From JAPUME01 sp964605715 (GTDB lineage Bacteria > Acidobacteriota > Terriglobia > UBA7540 > JAPUME01), in assembly GCA_964605715.1 (NCBI GenBank), contig CAZSDV010000088.1, positions 1 to 5,688 of the forward strand: 5,688 bases of DNA. The letters are read 5' to 3'. Of the stretch, positions 1 to 5,513 are shown one piece after another. Made by a program: the position numbers and the translations under genes. Positions within the stretch are counted from its first letter, which is position 1, and each line of letters starts with the position of its first letter. The notes beneath the pieces were generated by a model. That model saw nothing but the letters and a program-made list of their open reading frames with translations. It did no database searches and was not told the origin of the DNA.

Positions 1-114
1 CCATTTTCTTCCGAGCTATCCAATCCCCCGTTGCTCATATTGGGAGGCGGAAGGACGAGCAGTTTTTCTATCCGTTGTTTCTATGCTAGGATGGTCACCC
101 AGTCCGAACCAGAT

Positions 115-131
115 AATCGGAATTCCTGATT
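115..131. repeat. Imperfect dyad around GGAATTCC
   Basis: GGAATTCC at 119-126 is an 8-bp perfect palindrome. It is flanked by AATC (115-118) and GATT (128-131), which are also complementary once T127 is skipped, giving 12 bases of two-fold symmetry each way with one bulge. It lies about 120 bases upstream of proC. It could be an operator or chance; nothing else in the sequence supports a specific regulator. Confidence 0.2.
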
Positions 132-145
132 CGAAAGCATCCTTT

Positions 146-185
146 CTTTCTCCTGAATCTTAGGCTGGCAACTATCAGGAAAAGG
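146..185 (+). promoter_or_regulatory. Possible leader hairpin upstream of proC
   Basis: TCCTGA (151-156) is perfectly complementary to TCAGGA (175-180) across an 18-base loop. Beyond one C-A mismatch (150/181) the stem continues for four more pairs, one of them G-U (146-149 with 182-185), so 10 of 11 positions pair. No U-run follows, so it is not a standard intrinsic terminator. If transcription of proC starts upstream, this would be a 5' leader hairpin. Function unknown. Confidence 0.3.
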
Positions 186-205
186 TAAGAGTTATTCACC
201 TTTAA

Positions 206-210
206 AAGGA
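206..210 (+). promoter_or_regulatory. Shine-Dalgarno site of the proC upstream ORF
   Basis: AAGGA sits seven bases before the ATG at 218, an ideal distance. The site is the right half of an odd-centred palindrome, CCTTT-A-AAAGG, at 199-209, so upstream bases could pair with it, although a one-base loop would have to open up for it to fold as RNA. Confidence 0.4.
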
Positions 211-217
211 AGAGTAA

Positions 218-259
218 ATGGACCTTTCCAATCTTCGAAGGGTAACCCGTTTTGATTAA
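218..259 (+). CDS. Possible 13-residue leader peptide upstream of proC
   Basis: ATG at 218 follows an AAGGA ribosome binding site at optimal spacing and opens a 13-codon frame (MDLSNLRRVTRFD) ending with TAA at 257-259. It overlaps the TTG start of proC (252) in a different frame and ends 22 bases before the next in-frame proC ATG (282). Three of the 13 residues are arginine, two of them adjacent and encoded CGA AGG. There is no proline. The arrangement would fit translational coupling or a regulatory upstream ORF, but so short a frame can easily arise by chance, and I do not recognise the peptide. The ribosome binding site is the main support. Confidence 0.3.
   Translation: MDLSNLRRVTRFD
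237..242 (+). promoter_or_regulatory. Shine-Dalgarno site favouring the proC TTG start
   Basis: GAAGGG lies nine bases before the TTG at 252 and is the reason for preferring that codon over ATG 282, which has only AAGG directly abutting it. The GGG is followed after TAA by CCC (GGGTAACCC, 240-248), a short dyad that could mask the site. Confidence 0.4.
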
Positions 260-1154
260 AAAGAGTGGGCGCAAACCAAGGATGACAACGAAACAGAGGC
301 AACATGCTCGGAGCCGCCTCACTGACACCAAGAAGGGGGCGCAAGTAAAAAAGTTGGCCCTGATCGGTTCTGGGAAACTGGGAGAAGCTCTGCTTTCGGG
401 TATTCTTAACTCTAAATTTTTACCACAGAACCATGTATTCGCTACCGACATTCATGAGCCTCGTGTCAAATTCATCCAAGAAAGGTACGGTGTTCGGGGC
501 GGAACCAATAACGTGGAAGCTGTAGCAGGGGCCGACCTAGTACTCATCTGCTTGAAACCGCAGCAGGTTCAAGGCGCCCTACGCGAGATCAAGAGCAAGC
601 TCCACAGGAACGTTCTTCTAATTTCCGTGGCGGCATCCGTCACAACGAACCTGATCGAACGCGAAGTTAGCCGCTCCTTGCGGGTGGTACGTGCCATGCC
701 GAACACTCCGTGCTTAATACGTAAGGGTATGACAGCTCTCTGCCGAGGCACCCACGCCCGCAAAGAGGATTTGGAGCTTGCGGGAACTATCTTTAGCTCC
801 ATGGGTCGCACAGCTATCGTAGATGAAAAACACATGGATGCCATTACAGGCTTGAGTGCCAGTGGGCCAGCCTATGTTTACACAATCATCGAATCCCTGG
901 CCGAAGCCGGAGTCAAGCTCGGCTTGCCGCGTGAGCTTGCCACTGAACTTTCTTCGCAGACTCTTTTAGGATCCTCTGCGATGGTTCTCGAAACTAAGGA
1001 GCATCCAGCCAAACTGAAAGATATCGTGACTACCCCAGCCGGATGTACTATCGATGGCCTCTTAGAACTAGAAGAAGGGGGCTTGAGGTTGACCCTGATT
1101 AAAGCTGTCGTCCGCGCGGCCGACCGAGCTAGGCAATTAGTTAAAAATCAATAA
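252..1154 (+). CDS. proC: Pyrroline-5-carboxylate reductase
   Basis: Catalyses the last step of proline synthesis, reducing 1-pyrroline-5-carboxylate to L-proline with NAD(P)H in the cytoplasm. Counting residues from ATG 282, the Rossmann glycine motif GSGKLG is at 29-34, MPNTP at 139-143, the dimerisation-domain motif SASGPAY at 192-198, and the family signature around PAGCTIDGLLELEEG at 252-266, followed by the usual C-terminal helix rich in Ala and Arg. The protein is therefore complete. The start is uncertain: TTG 252 has a good GAAGGG site and gives 300 residues, while ATG 282 gives 290. Both leave a basic N-terminal extension of 20-30 residues before the first strand (KKLALIGSG), longer than the usual family length near 270. 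No ATG, GTG or TTG lies between 282 and the Rossmann strand. The gene stands alone, with no other proline-pathway gene adjacent. The family call is secure. Confidence 0.95.
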   Translation: MIKKSGRKPRMTTKQRQHARSRLTDTKKGAQVKKLALIGSGKLGEALLSGILNSKFLPQNHVFATDIHEPRVKFIQERYGVRGGTNNVEAVAGADLVLICLKPQQVQGALREIKSKLHRNVLLISVAASVTTNLIEREVSRSLRVVRAMPNTPCLIRKGMTALCRGTHARKEDLELAGTIFSSMGRTAIVDEKHMDAITGLSASGPAYVYTIIESLAEAGVKLGLPRELATELSSQTLLGSSAMVLETKEHPAKLKDIVTTPAGCTIDGLLELEEGGLRLTLIKAVVRAADRARQLVKNQ

Positions 1155-1221
1155 CCTAGCTTCCGATAGCCCTAATTAGCTCACACTCAATTCATATGAC
1201 TGGACCGAATTTCAACTAGTT

Positions 1222-1314
1222 CTAAGTGCCTTGCAAGAAAGTCTTGGTGCCGGTAGCATATTTAATCAAGTTGTATTCCCCCGCGACATCCTGCATGTCC
1301 TCGGGATGTTTCAC
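1222..1314 (-). CDS. Possible small protein of 30 residues, unrecognised
   Basis: A minus-strand frame starts with GTG (1314-1312) and ends with TAG (1224-1222). AAGGA lies eight bases before the GTG on the minus strand. By my hand count, G+C at codon positions 1, 2 and 3 is about 50, 33 and 63 percent, the pattern of a real coding sequence and unlike the AT-rich gap around it. The peptide is mostly hydrophilic and includes DVAGEYNLIKYATGTKTFL. It has no membrane segment or cysteine. The same frame stays open upstream to a TAA at 1356-1354, so it might alternatively be the C-terminal remnant of a decayed gene. It opposes both flanking genes, and I recognise no family. At 30 codons chance remains a serious alternative. 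Confidence 0.27.
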   Translation of the reverse strand: MKHPEDMQDVAGEYNLIKYATGTKTFLQGT

Positions 1315-1330
1315 TACGTAAATCCTTCTG

Positions 1331-1353
1331 GCAATTACTGAGGTAATAATTGC
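1331..1353 (+). promoter_or_regulatory. 7-bp inverted repeat upstream of the transporter gene
   Basis: GCAATTA (1331-1337) and TAATTGC (1347-1353) are exact inverted copies separated by nine bases. The inner TAC and GTA can also pair if the outer stem is shortened. The element ends 14 bases before the ribosome binding site of the DMT gene, where either an operator or an RNA hairpin could affect expression. No regulator is encoded nearby. Confidence 0.3.
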
Positions 1354-1367
1354 TTACGGGAATTGGC

Positions 1368-1374
1368 GAGGAGA
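1368..1374 (+). promoter_or_regulatory. Shine-Dalgarno site setting the GTG start of the transporter
   Basis: GAGGAGA ends seven bases before the GTG at 1382. This strong site decides for GTG as the start and places the first membrane helix at residues 9-28, as expected for the family. Confidence 0.7.
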
Positions 1375-1381
1375 TTCATCA

Positions 1382-2293
1382 GTGCCGTTCCTTCTCCGCC
1401 TCAAAGCTGACCTAGCTCTCTCCTTCGTAACCCTGATTTGGGGGTACTGCTTCGTCGTGGTCAAAGAGGCCCTGGAAGATGCTTCCCCACTCATCTTTGT
1501 CGCTTTTCGTTTCGTGATCGCCTTCCTCCTGCTCGCCACACTTTTTCATCGTCGAATAATGCAAAGCTCACCGGGAATAGTATCCGCCGGAATCATCACG
1601 GGAGGCACGCTTTGTGCTGGCTTCATCTTCCAAACCATCGGACTACAGTACACTACACCCATGAAATCTGCATTCATTACGGCCACATACGTAGTCTTGG
1701 TCCCCTTGCTGTTATTTGCATTATCCAAACAACGTCTTCGGGCTCCCACCATGGCAGGAGTAGCGGTAACGTTTTGCGGGCTCTGCCTTTTAAATATGCC
1801 TTCAGGGAGGTTCGTCCTGGGAATTGGTGACTTACTGACTTTACTTTGTACACTAGGTTTTGCAAGTCATATTATTGCGGTGGGCTATTATGCCCCGCGT
1901 CATGGCATGGCATCGCTCACGGTATGGCAAATAGGTGCCGCGGCAGGATTTGTAATCTTGGCAACCCCACTTGCCCACTTTTCTGGAATTGAGCCCATTA
2001 AACTTGTGTGGACCACAAGGTTGATTTTAGCTCTCTTGGTCACCGGAGGACTGGCCACAGCCCTAGCATTTTCCTTGCAGACATGGGCACAACAGTTTAC
2101 GACTCCTACGCATACCGCCATCATTTACGCACTGGAGCCTGTTTTTGCTGCACTTGCCTCCTATCTTATACTAGCTGAAAAACTAAGTGGCCTTGCCTTG
2201 TTGGGAGCTGGCCTTATTTTGGCTGGAGTGATAGTCGCAGAGTTACGAGCTATTCCTAAACTAAAGATACCTGTTACGCATACTTCAAGATAG
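1382..2293 (+). CDS. EamA-family (DMT superfamily) ten-helix transporter
   Basis: An inner-membrane permease of the drug/metabolite transporter superfamily, 303 residues, the normal length. Two tandem EamA repeats are visible, about residues 10-138 and 148-287, giving ten hydrophobic helices near 9-28, 36-55, 64-86, 93-113, 121-138, 148-168, 178-199, 210-231, 244-264 and 269-288. Typical family sequence includes GLQYTTPMKSAFITATYVV at the helix 3-4 junction, where the first repeat usually has a Thr/Ser-rich turn, and ALEPVFAALASYLILAEKL in helix 9 of the second repeat. The start is GTG with a strong GAGGAGA site. Members export or import amino acids, nucleotides or other small metabolites, and substrate cannot be read from sequence. 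The gap of more than 200 bases to proC and the lack of related neighbours give no hint. The stop codon overlaps a small AT-rich hairpin. Confidence 0.93.
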   Translation: MPFLLRLKADLALSFVTLIWGYCFVVVKEALEDASPLIFVAFRFVIAFLLLATLFHRRIMQSSPGIVSAGIITGGTLCAGFIFQTIGLQYTTPMKSAFITATYVVLVPLLLFALSKQRLRAPTMAGVAVTFCGLCLLNMPSGRFVLGIGDLLTLLCTLGFASHIIAVGYYAPRHGMASLTVWQIGAAAGFVILATPLAHFSGIEPIKLVWTTRLILALLVTGGLATALAFSLQTWAQQFTTPTHTAIIYALEPVFAALASYLILAEKLSGLALLGAGLILAGVIVAELRAIPKLKIPVTHTSR

Positions 2294-2307
2294 GAAAAGA
2301 TTTTTCC
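2293..2307 (+). terminator. Weak hairpin at the end of the transporter gene
   Basis: GGAAAA (2293-2298) and TTTTCC (2302-2307) form a 6-bp stem with a three-base loop, beginning at the last base of the stop codon. A second small stem, CCAA/TTGG (2306-2309 with 2317-2320), shares its CC and would compete with it. The stem is AT-rich and no U-run follows, so termination is uncertain. Confidence 0.22.
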
Positions 2308-2518
2308 AAGCGAAAATTGGTAATTAAGACGGAATGGTGGGCCCACTACGAAAAATGAAACGATTCCTTTGCTTTTGCGTCAGGGCAGTAAAAGGCTTCA
2401 TCAAGGTTGGCCTTCCCATTGACTCTAATACTGCAGTCATAACGTGCCAAAACCTATCAAGAGGAAATAGAGGCTGTCTAGCTGAGCTTGATGGATTCCT
2501 TCTTTATTGAATCGTGCG

Positions 2519-2533
2519 GAAATTATTAATTTC
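2519..2533. repeat. 15-bp AT-rich palindrome
   Basis: GAAATTA and TAATTTC are exact inverted copies around a single central T at 2526. An odd-centred 15-bp dyad with so small a loop is more like a protein-binding operator than an RNA hairpin. It lies about 185 bases before the propeller gene. Confidence 0.3.
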
Positions 2534-2592
2534 TCTCCATCTCCACACTCCGTTCACTTTCCGCCGAAATAACTACCTCCTAGATAGGCTCC

Positions 2593-2606
2593 GGGTTATG
2601 TAACCC
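2593..2606 (+). promoter_or_regulatory. GGGTTA-TG-TAACCC dyad
   Basis: A perfect 14-base palindrome whose transcript could fold as a 5-bp stem with loop ATGT. It is followed by TTTATTGATTTTT, so it could be a weak terminator for upstream transcription, or an operator. It lies in the middle of the gap before the propeller gene. Confidence 0.3.
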
Positions 2607-2645
2607 TTTATTGATTTTTCCCTACACGGAAAACTGGACCAAAAA

Positions 2646-2698
2646 ACCGTGACACGCTGAACCAAGATAAGGTACCTTAGGTTTTACAAATACACGGT
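2646..2698 (+). promoter_or_regulatory. Nested inverted repeats just before the propeller gene
   Basis: The outer arms ACCGTG (2646-2651) and CACGGT (2693-2698) are exact complements. Inside them AACCAAG (2660-2666) pairs with CTT-A-GGTT (2676-2683) through seven pairs with one bulged A, and AAGGTACCTT (2669-2678) is itself a palindrome. The centres of these elements lie within two bases of each other. The structure ends seven bases before the GAGGA ribosome binding site of the propeller gene, where a leader RNA structure or operator would be effective. Confidence 0.3.
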
Positions 2699-2705
2699 GG
2701 CAACC

Positions 2706-2710
2706 GAGGA
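2706..2710 (+). promoter_or_regulatory. Shine-Dalgarno site of the propeller gene
   Basis: GAGGA lies eight bases before the ATG at 2719 and fixes that start, which includes both N-terminal hydrophobic segments in the protein. Confidence 0.65.
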
Positions 2711-2718
2711 AAACTTCC

Positions 2719-4251
2719 ATGAAATCTAATCCCTGGCGTCGATCTCCCCTAATTTTGATTGGAACTTCGATCTTATTTCCTCCAGCAGGACTAATTCTCC
2801 TATGGAGCTGCAGAAAAATGAGGACCCTGAAGAGAATTTTTTGCTCAACTCTCATTGTGGCTCTTGGAATCGTCCACCTATTCCTGTTTTATGGGCTCCG
2901 AATGGAAGTGGATGGAAGTGGAATCAGTCCGATCTTTTCTTTTCCTAGAACAGAAATTCACTACCGAGAACTTGAAAAAGGCCGCACCGAACAACCAAAG
3001 CTATTGAATGCACCTCCTAGAATGTTAGTGGACACTGAGGTCAATATAAAAACAGCGTCGGCTTTTAGCTCAACACTCGGACAAAGGAAAAGCAGTTACT
3101 GGACGAACTTCCGTGGTCCGCACCGCGATGGCATCTACGCAGAAATGGGCATCCTTACTGATTGGCCCTTGGAGGGCTTACAAGAATTGTGGCGGCAAAA
3201 GGTAGGAGGTGGTTATGCCTCCTTTGTTATCTCAAATGGAAAAATTTTCACCATCGAACAGCGACGAGATCATGAGGCTGTAGCGGCTTATAACCTTGAA
3301 ACAGGGCAAGAGCTTTGGGTTCATTCCTGGCGTGGGGAATTTCGAGAATCCATGGGGGGTAACGGCCCACGGGCGACTCCAACATGGGATCAAGGGCGAC
3401 TGTACGCACTGGGTGCCACAGGTCAATTCTGGTGTCTGGATGCCAGCACAGGAAAGATCCTCTGGAAGAAAGATATTCTGGCTGATAACGGGGCTGAGAA
3501 TCTGACCTGGGGTATGTCTGCCTCACCTCTGATCGTAGGAAATAAGGTTATTGTTCTCCCAGGTGGTAGCTCCGGGAAATCCGTGGTCGCCTACAACAAG
3601 ATAACAGGCGAACCAATATGGAAAGTGCTCAACGACAGACAATCCTATACCTCGCCGATGGTCGTGACGCTGGCCGGCAAGCGCCAGCTCCTGGTAGTTA
3701 GCGCACAACGGGCCATGGGGTTAACAATTAAGGATGGAACTCTACTGTGGGATTACCCTTGGGAAACCCAATACGATATAAACGTTGCCCAGCCTATCCT
3801 CCTTGGTGAAAATCACTTTTTTATCTCTGCTGGCTACGGACACGGCGCTGCGTTAGTAAAGGTAGCGAGAAGCGCAGACTCCTTTATGGTCCAGGAGGTC
3901 TGGAAAAATATCCAGATGAAAAATAAATTCACGAGCTCGGTACTTCACGAAGGTTATATCTACGGATTGGACGAATCGATTCTGGTCTGCATTGACGCAG
4001 CAACAGGACGGCGGAAATGGAAAGCGGGACGCTATGGTTACGGACAGCTAATATTGGCCAGCGGCCACCTAATTATCCTAACTGAAACGGGTGATATAGT
4101 TCTCGTTCTCGCAACGCCAGGGCAACACAAGGAGCTGGCTCGCTTCTCCGCCCTCAAGGGAAAAACATGGAACCATCCAGCCATATCAGATGGAATTCTA
4201 CTCGTACGTAACACTACTGAAATGGCCGGCTACAGAATTGCCCCACCCTAG
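2719..4251 (+). CDS. Membrane-anchored PQQ-like beta-propeller repeat protein
   Basis: 510 residues. Two hydrophobic segments open the protein (about 11-29, containing PP, and 40-59), joined by a basic loop with Arg/Lys at 32-39. A linker to about 125 follows, then a PQQ-type (BamB-like) beta-propeller to the C terminus. The propeller begins with FRGPHRDG at 131-138, common at the start of such proteins in Planctomycetota and Verrucomicrobiota. Blade motifs of the form D/N-x2-TG-x3-W, some degenerate, are visible at 192-200, 241-249, 293-301, 337-344 and 426-434. The positive loop suggests it is cytoplasmic and the propeller extracytoplasmic. The fold usually acts as a protein-interaction scaffold, and the name does not prove that PQQ is bound. 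I see no heme-binding CXXCH and no clear quinoprotein dehydrogenase active site. Function is unknown, and neighbours do not help. Confidence 0.88.
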   Translation: MKSNPWRRSPLILIGTSILFPPAGLILLWSCRKMRTLKRIFCSTLIVALGIVHLFLFYGLRMEVDGSGISPIFSFPRTEIHYRELEKGRTEQPKLLNAPPRMLVDTEVNIKTASAFSSTLGQRKSSYWTNFRGPHRDGIYAEMGILTDWPLEGLQELWRQKVGGGYASFVISNGKIFTIEQRRDHEAVAAYNLETGQELWVHSWRGEFRESMGGNGPRATPTWDQGRLYALGATGQFWCLDASTGKILWKKDILADNGAENLTWGMSASPLIVGNKVIVLPGGSSGKSVVAYNKITGEPIWKVLNDRQSYTSPMVVTLAGKRQLLVVSAQRAMGLTIKDGTLLWDYPWETQYDINVAQPILLGENHFFISAGYGHGAALVKVARSADSFMVQEVWKNIQMKNKFTSSVLHEGYIYGLDESILVCIDAATGRRKWKAGRYGYGQLILASGHLIILTETGDIVLVLATPGQHKELARFSALKGKTWNHPAISDGILLVRNTTEMAGYRIAPP

Positions 4252-4310
4252 AGCCATCGAGGAAGATATTGAACTAAGATTTCTTGAGCCCTCCCAGAAT
4301 AGCCTAGATT

Positions 4311-5495
4311 TCATGCGCTGAGTATCTTAACTCGTCTGCCAGTAGCGGCGGAAAGGTATGCAGAATAACACACGGCCACAACTTCCCGAGCCAGCGCGCT
4401 TCCTGAGAGGGGTTCGCGCCCAGTTGCCACGCTTTCGCAAAAATCCTGCATCTCACTTGGAAAACCATTCATCCAATCCTCATCCGGGTTAGTAAACTGC
4501 CAGCCAGCAGTGGTTTCCGTTTTTTCCCTCAGATATTCGTTGGAAAACGCCTCGCTGTCAGGAGCATAAGAAAGGACAGCAGTATTGGGATTCATATTAA
4601 TATGAACAGTCGCACGCTTGGCATAAACACTCATCAAGTTCTGTATACCACCAACTACCGTATCGGCTGCGGAAATCTGAGCTACTGACCCGTCATCAAA
4701 TCCCACAACCATCGTTGCCCAGTCCTCACAATCAACCCAACCAGTGCGGATAGAACCAGTTTCGCTACTGGAAAATGCTTCACTCTTGGTCAAATTTGCA
4801 ACCGAGGCACTTACCCAACAAGGTCGGATATTTCTTCCTAATCTTCGCTGGCCTTCACTGTGCTTAAGATAGATAGCTCCACCTAGCGGATGACAACCCT
4901 TGTGTAGCAGGCTTCCTCCCCCGCTTGTTTTCCATTCCATGGCAGAAGAGGAATGAGTTCCACTGTGGGATTCCTCGCCAACCACACGCAATATAGGGGT
5001 AGCAGCAGCCTCCATTAGGCGTCTCGCTTTCTGGACACCAGGAGCATAAACCCAGTTCTCGGCATAGAGAATCCGTCCAGGAGATTGTTCTTCTGCCTTA
5101 ATCATTCTGTCAGCACTAGCTAGGGCATCCGAAAGACAGCGCTCCCACCCAGCAGCATCCTTACCCGGCACAAAACATCCAGTCAAAGGTTTTTCGATTA
5201 TTATATCTTTGCCAGCTTGGAGTGATTTAATTGCAATCTCCTCATGAGAGCCCGTTGGAAGACAAGCATCTACTAAGTCAACTTCAGGGTCATTAAGTAA
5301 GTCAGTAAAATTTTTGTATGATTTTTCAAAGCTATGCTCCCGGACAAACTTTTCTGCAGCCTCCTCTCTTCGCGAAAATACGCCCACAAGTCGAACATCT
5401 ACACCATGAACACGACGAAGGTTTGTTGTATGAAAGCGTGCAGCAAAACCAGCACCTACGATAGCTACTCCGATACTAGATTTCAATTTTTTCAT
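4311..5495 (-). CDS. Gfo/Idh/MocA-family NAD(P)-dependent oxidoreductase
   Basis: A 394-residue dehydrogenase of the glucose-fructose oxidoreductase, inositol dehydrogenase and rhizopine catabolism family, presumably acting on a sugar, polyol or derivative in the cytoplasm. The N-terminal Rossmann fold shows GAGFAARFH at 14-22, and VDLVDACLP at 72-80 leads to the catalytic-lysine motif EKPLTG at 101-106. The C-terminal alpha/beta domain contains YAENWVYAP (144-152), EESHSG (174-179) and GGGSLLHKGCHPLG (192-205), with His198 and His202 near where the family's catalytic histidine lies. About 16 residues (107-122) are inserted after the EKP motif. ATG 5495 is chosen because the Rossmann strand then begins at residue 8. 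A longer frame from TTG 5558 adds 21 atypical residues. No ribosome binding site precedes ATG 5495. Convergent with the propeller gene, 59 bases apart. Substrate unknown. Confidence 0.92.
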   Translation of the reverse strand: MKKLKSSIGVAIVGAGFAARFHTTNLRRVHGVDVRLVGVFSRREEAAEKFVREHSFEKSYKNFTDLLNDPEVDLVDACLPTGSHEEIAIKSLQAGKDIIIEKPLTGCFVPGKDAAGWERCLSDALASADRMIKAEEQSPGRILYAENWVYAPGVQKARRLMEAAATPILRVVGEESHSGTHSSSAMEWKTSGGGSLLHKGCHPLGGAIYLKHSEGQRRLGRNIRPCWVSASVANLTKSEAFSSSETGSIRTGWVDCEDWATMVVGFDDGSVAQISAADTVVGGIQNLMSVYAKRATVHINMNPNTAVLSYAPDSEAFSNEYLREKTETTAGWQFTNPDEDWMNGFPSEMQDFCESVATGREPLSGSALAREVVAVCYSAYLSAATGRRVKILSA

Positions 5496-5507
5496 TTTGA
5501 TTAGGAG

Positions 5508-5513
5508 ATTATA
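5508..5513 (-). promoter_or_regulatory. Consensus -10-like TATAAT close to the oxidoreductase start
   Basis: On the minus strand TATAAT lies 12 bases upstream of ATG 5495, with no recognisable -35 at the usual distance and no extended -10. If used, it would give a transcript with only a few leader bases, which would fit the absence of a ribosome binding site there. A six-base match of this kind is common by chance. Confidence 0.2.

Larger units (their letters stand above)
2294..2718. other. 425-base gap without a confident gene, rich in palindromes
   Basis: No tRNA, rRNA, known riboswitch or convincing coding frame was found. A 58-codon plus-strand frame (2334-2510) lacks a proper ribosome binding site and shows no GC3 bias. 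Overlapping minus-strand frames are no better. The gap does hold several perfect or near-perfect dyads (2519-2533, 2593-2606, 2669-2678), an outer inverted repeat (2646-2651 with 2693-2698), and an anti-Shine-Dalgarno-like ACCTCCT at 2575-2581. It probably serves as the promoter and leader region of the propeller gene, though I could not pick out a clear sigma-70 promoter. Confidence 0.5.

Noticed and set aside
2..129. Plus-strand frame open from the left edge to TGA at 127-129, as the possible tail of an upstream gene.
   Set aside because: Composition is rich in Ser, Pro and Arg with no family resemblance, and 42 open codons at a window edge is not significant.
24..158. Minus-strand frame of about 44 codons between stops, containing a protein-looking stretch (ESGIPIIWFGLGD).
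   Set aside because: It has no ATG, GTG or TTG start in a sensible place and no ribosome binding site.
95..451. 118-codon minus-strand ORF over the proC leader and N terminus.
   Set aside because: It runs antisense to the proC Rossmann region, with composition heavy in Arg, Leu and Phe and no recognisable domain. It is a shadow frame.
2334..2510. 58-codon plus-strand ORF in the gap before the propeller gene, with four cysteines.
   Set aside because: No Shine-Dalgarno site at a workable distance, and G+C by codon position (about 52/41/40 percent by hand count) lacks the third-position bias expected of coding sequence.
2332..2514. Minus-strand open frame of about 60 codons overlapping the 58-codon plus-strand ORF.
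   Set aside because: The first ATG is well inside the frame with no good ribosome binding site, and no family is recognisable. Two overlapping opposite frames in one gap suggest chance.
4252..4310. Search for a bidirectional terminator between the convergent propeller and oxidoreductase genes.
   Set aside because: Only a four-base AAGA/TCTT self-complementarity near 4276-4285 is visible, without a GC-rich stem or U-run.
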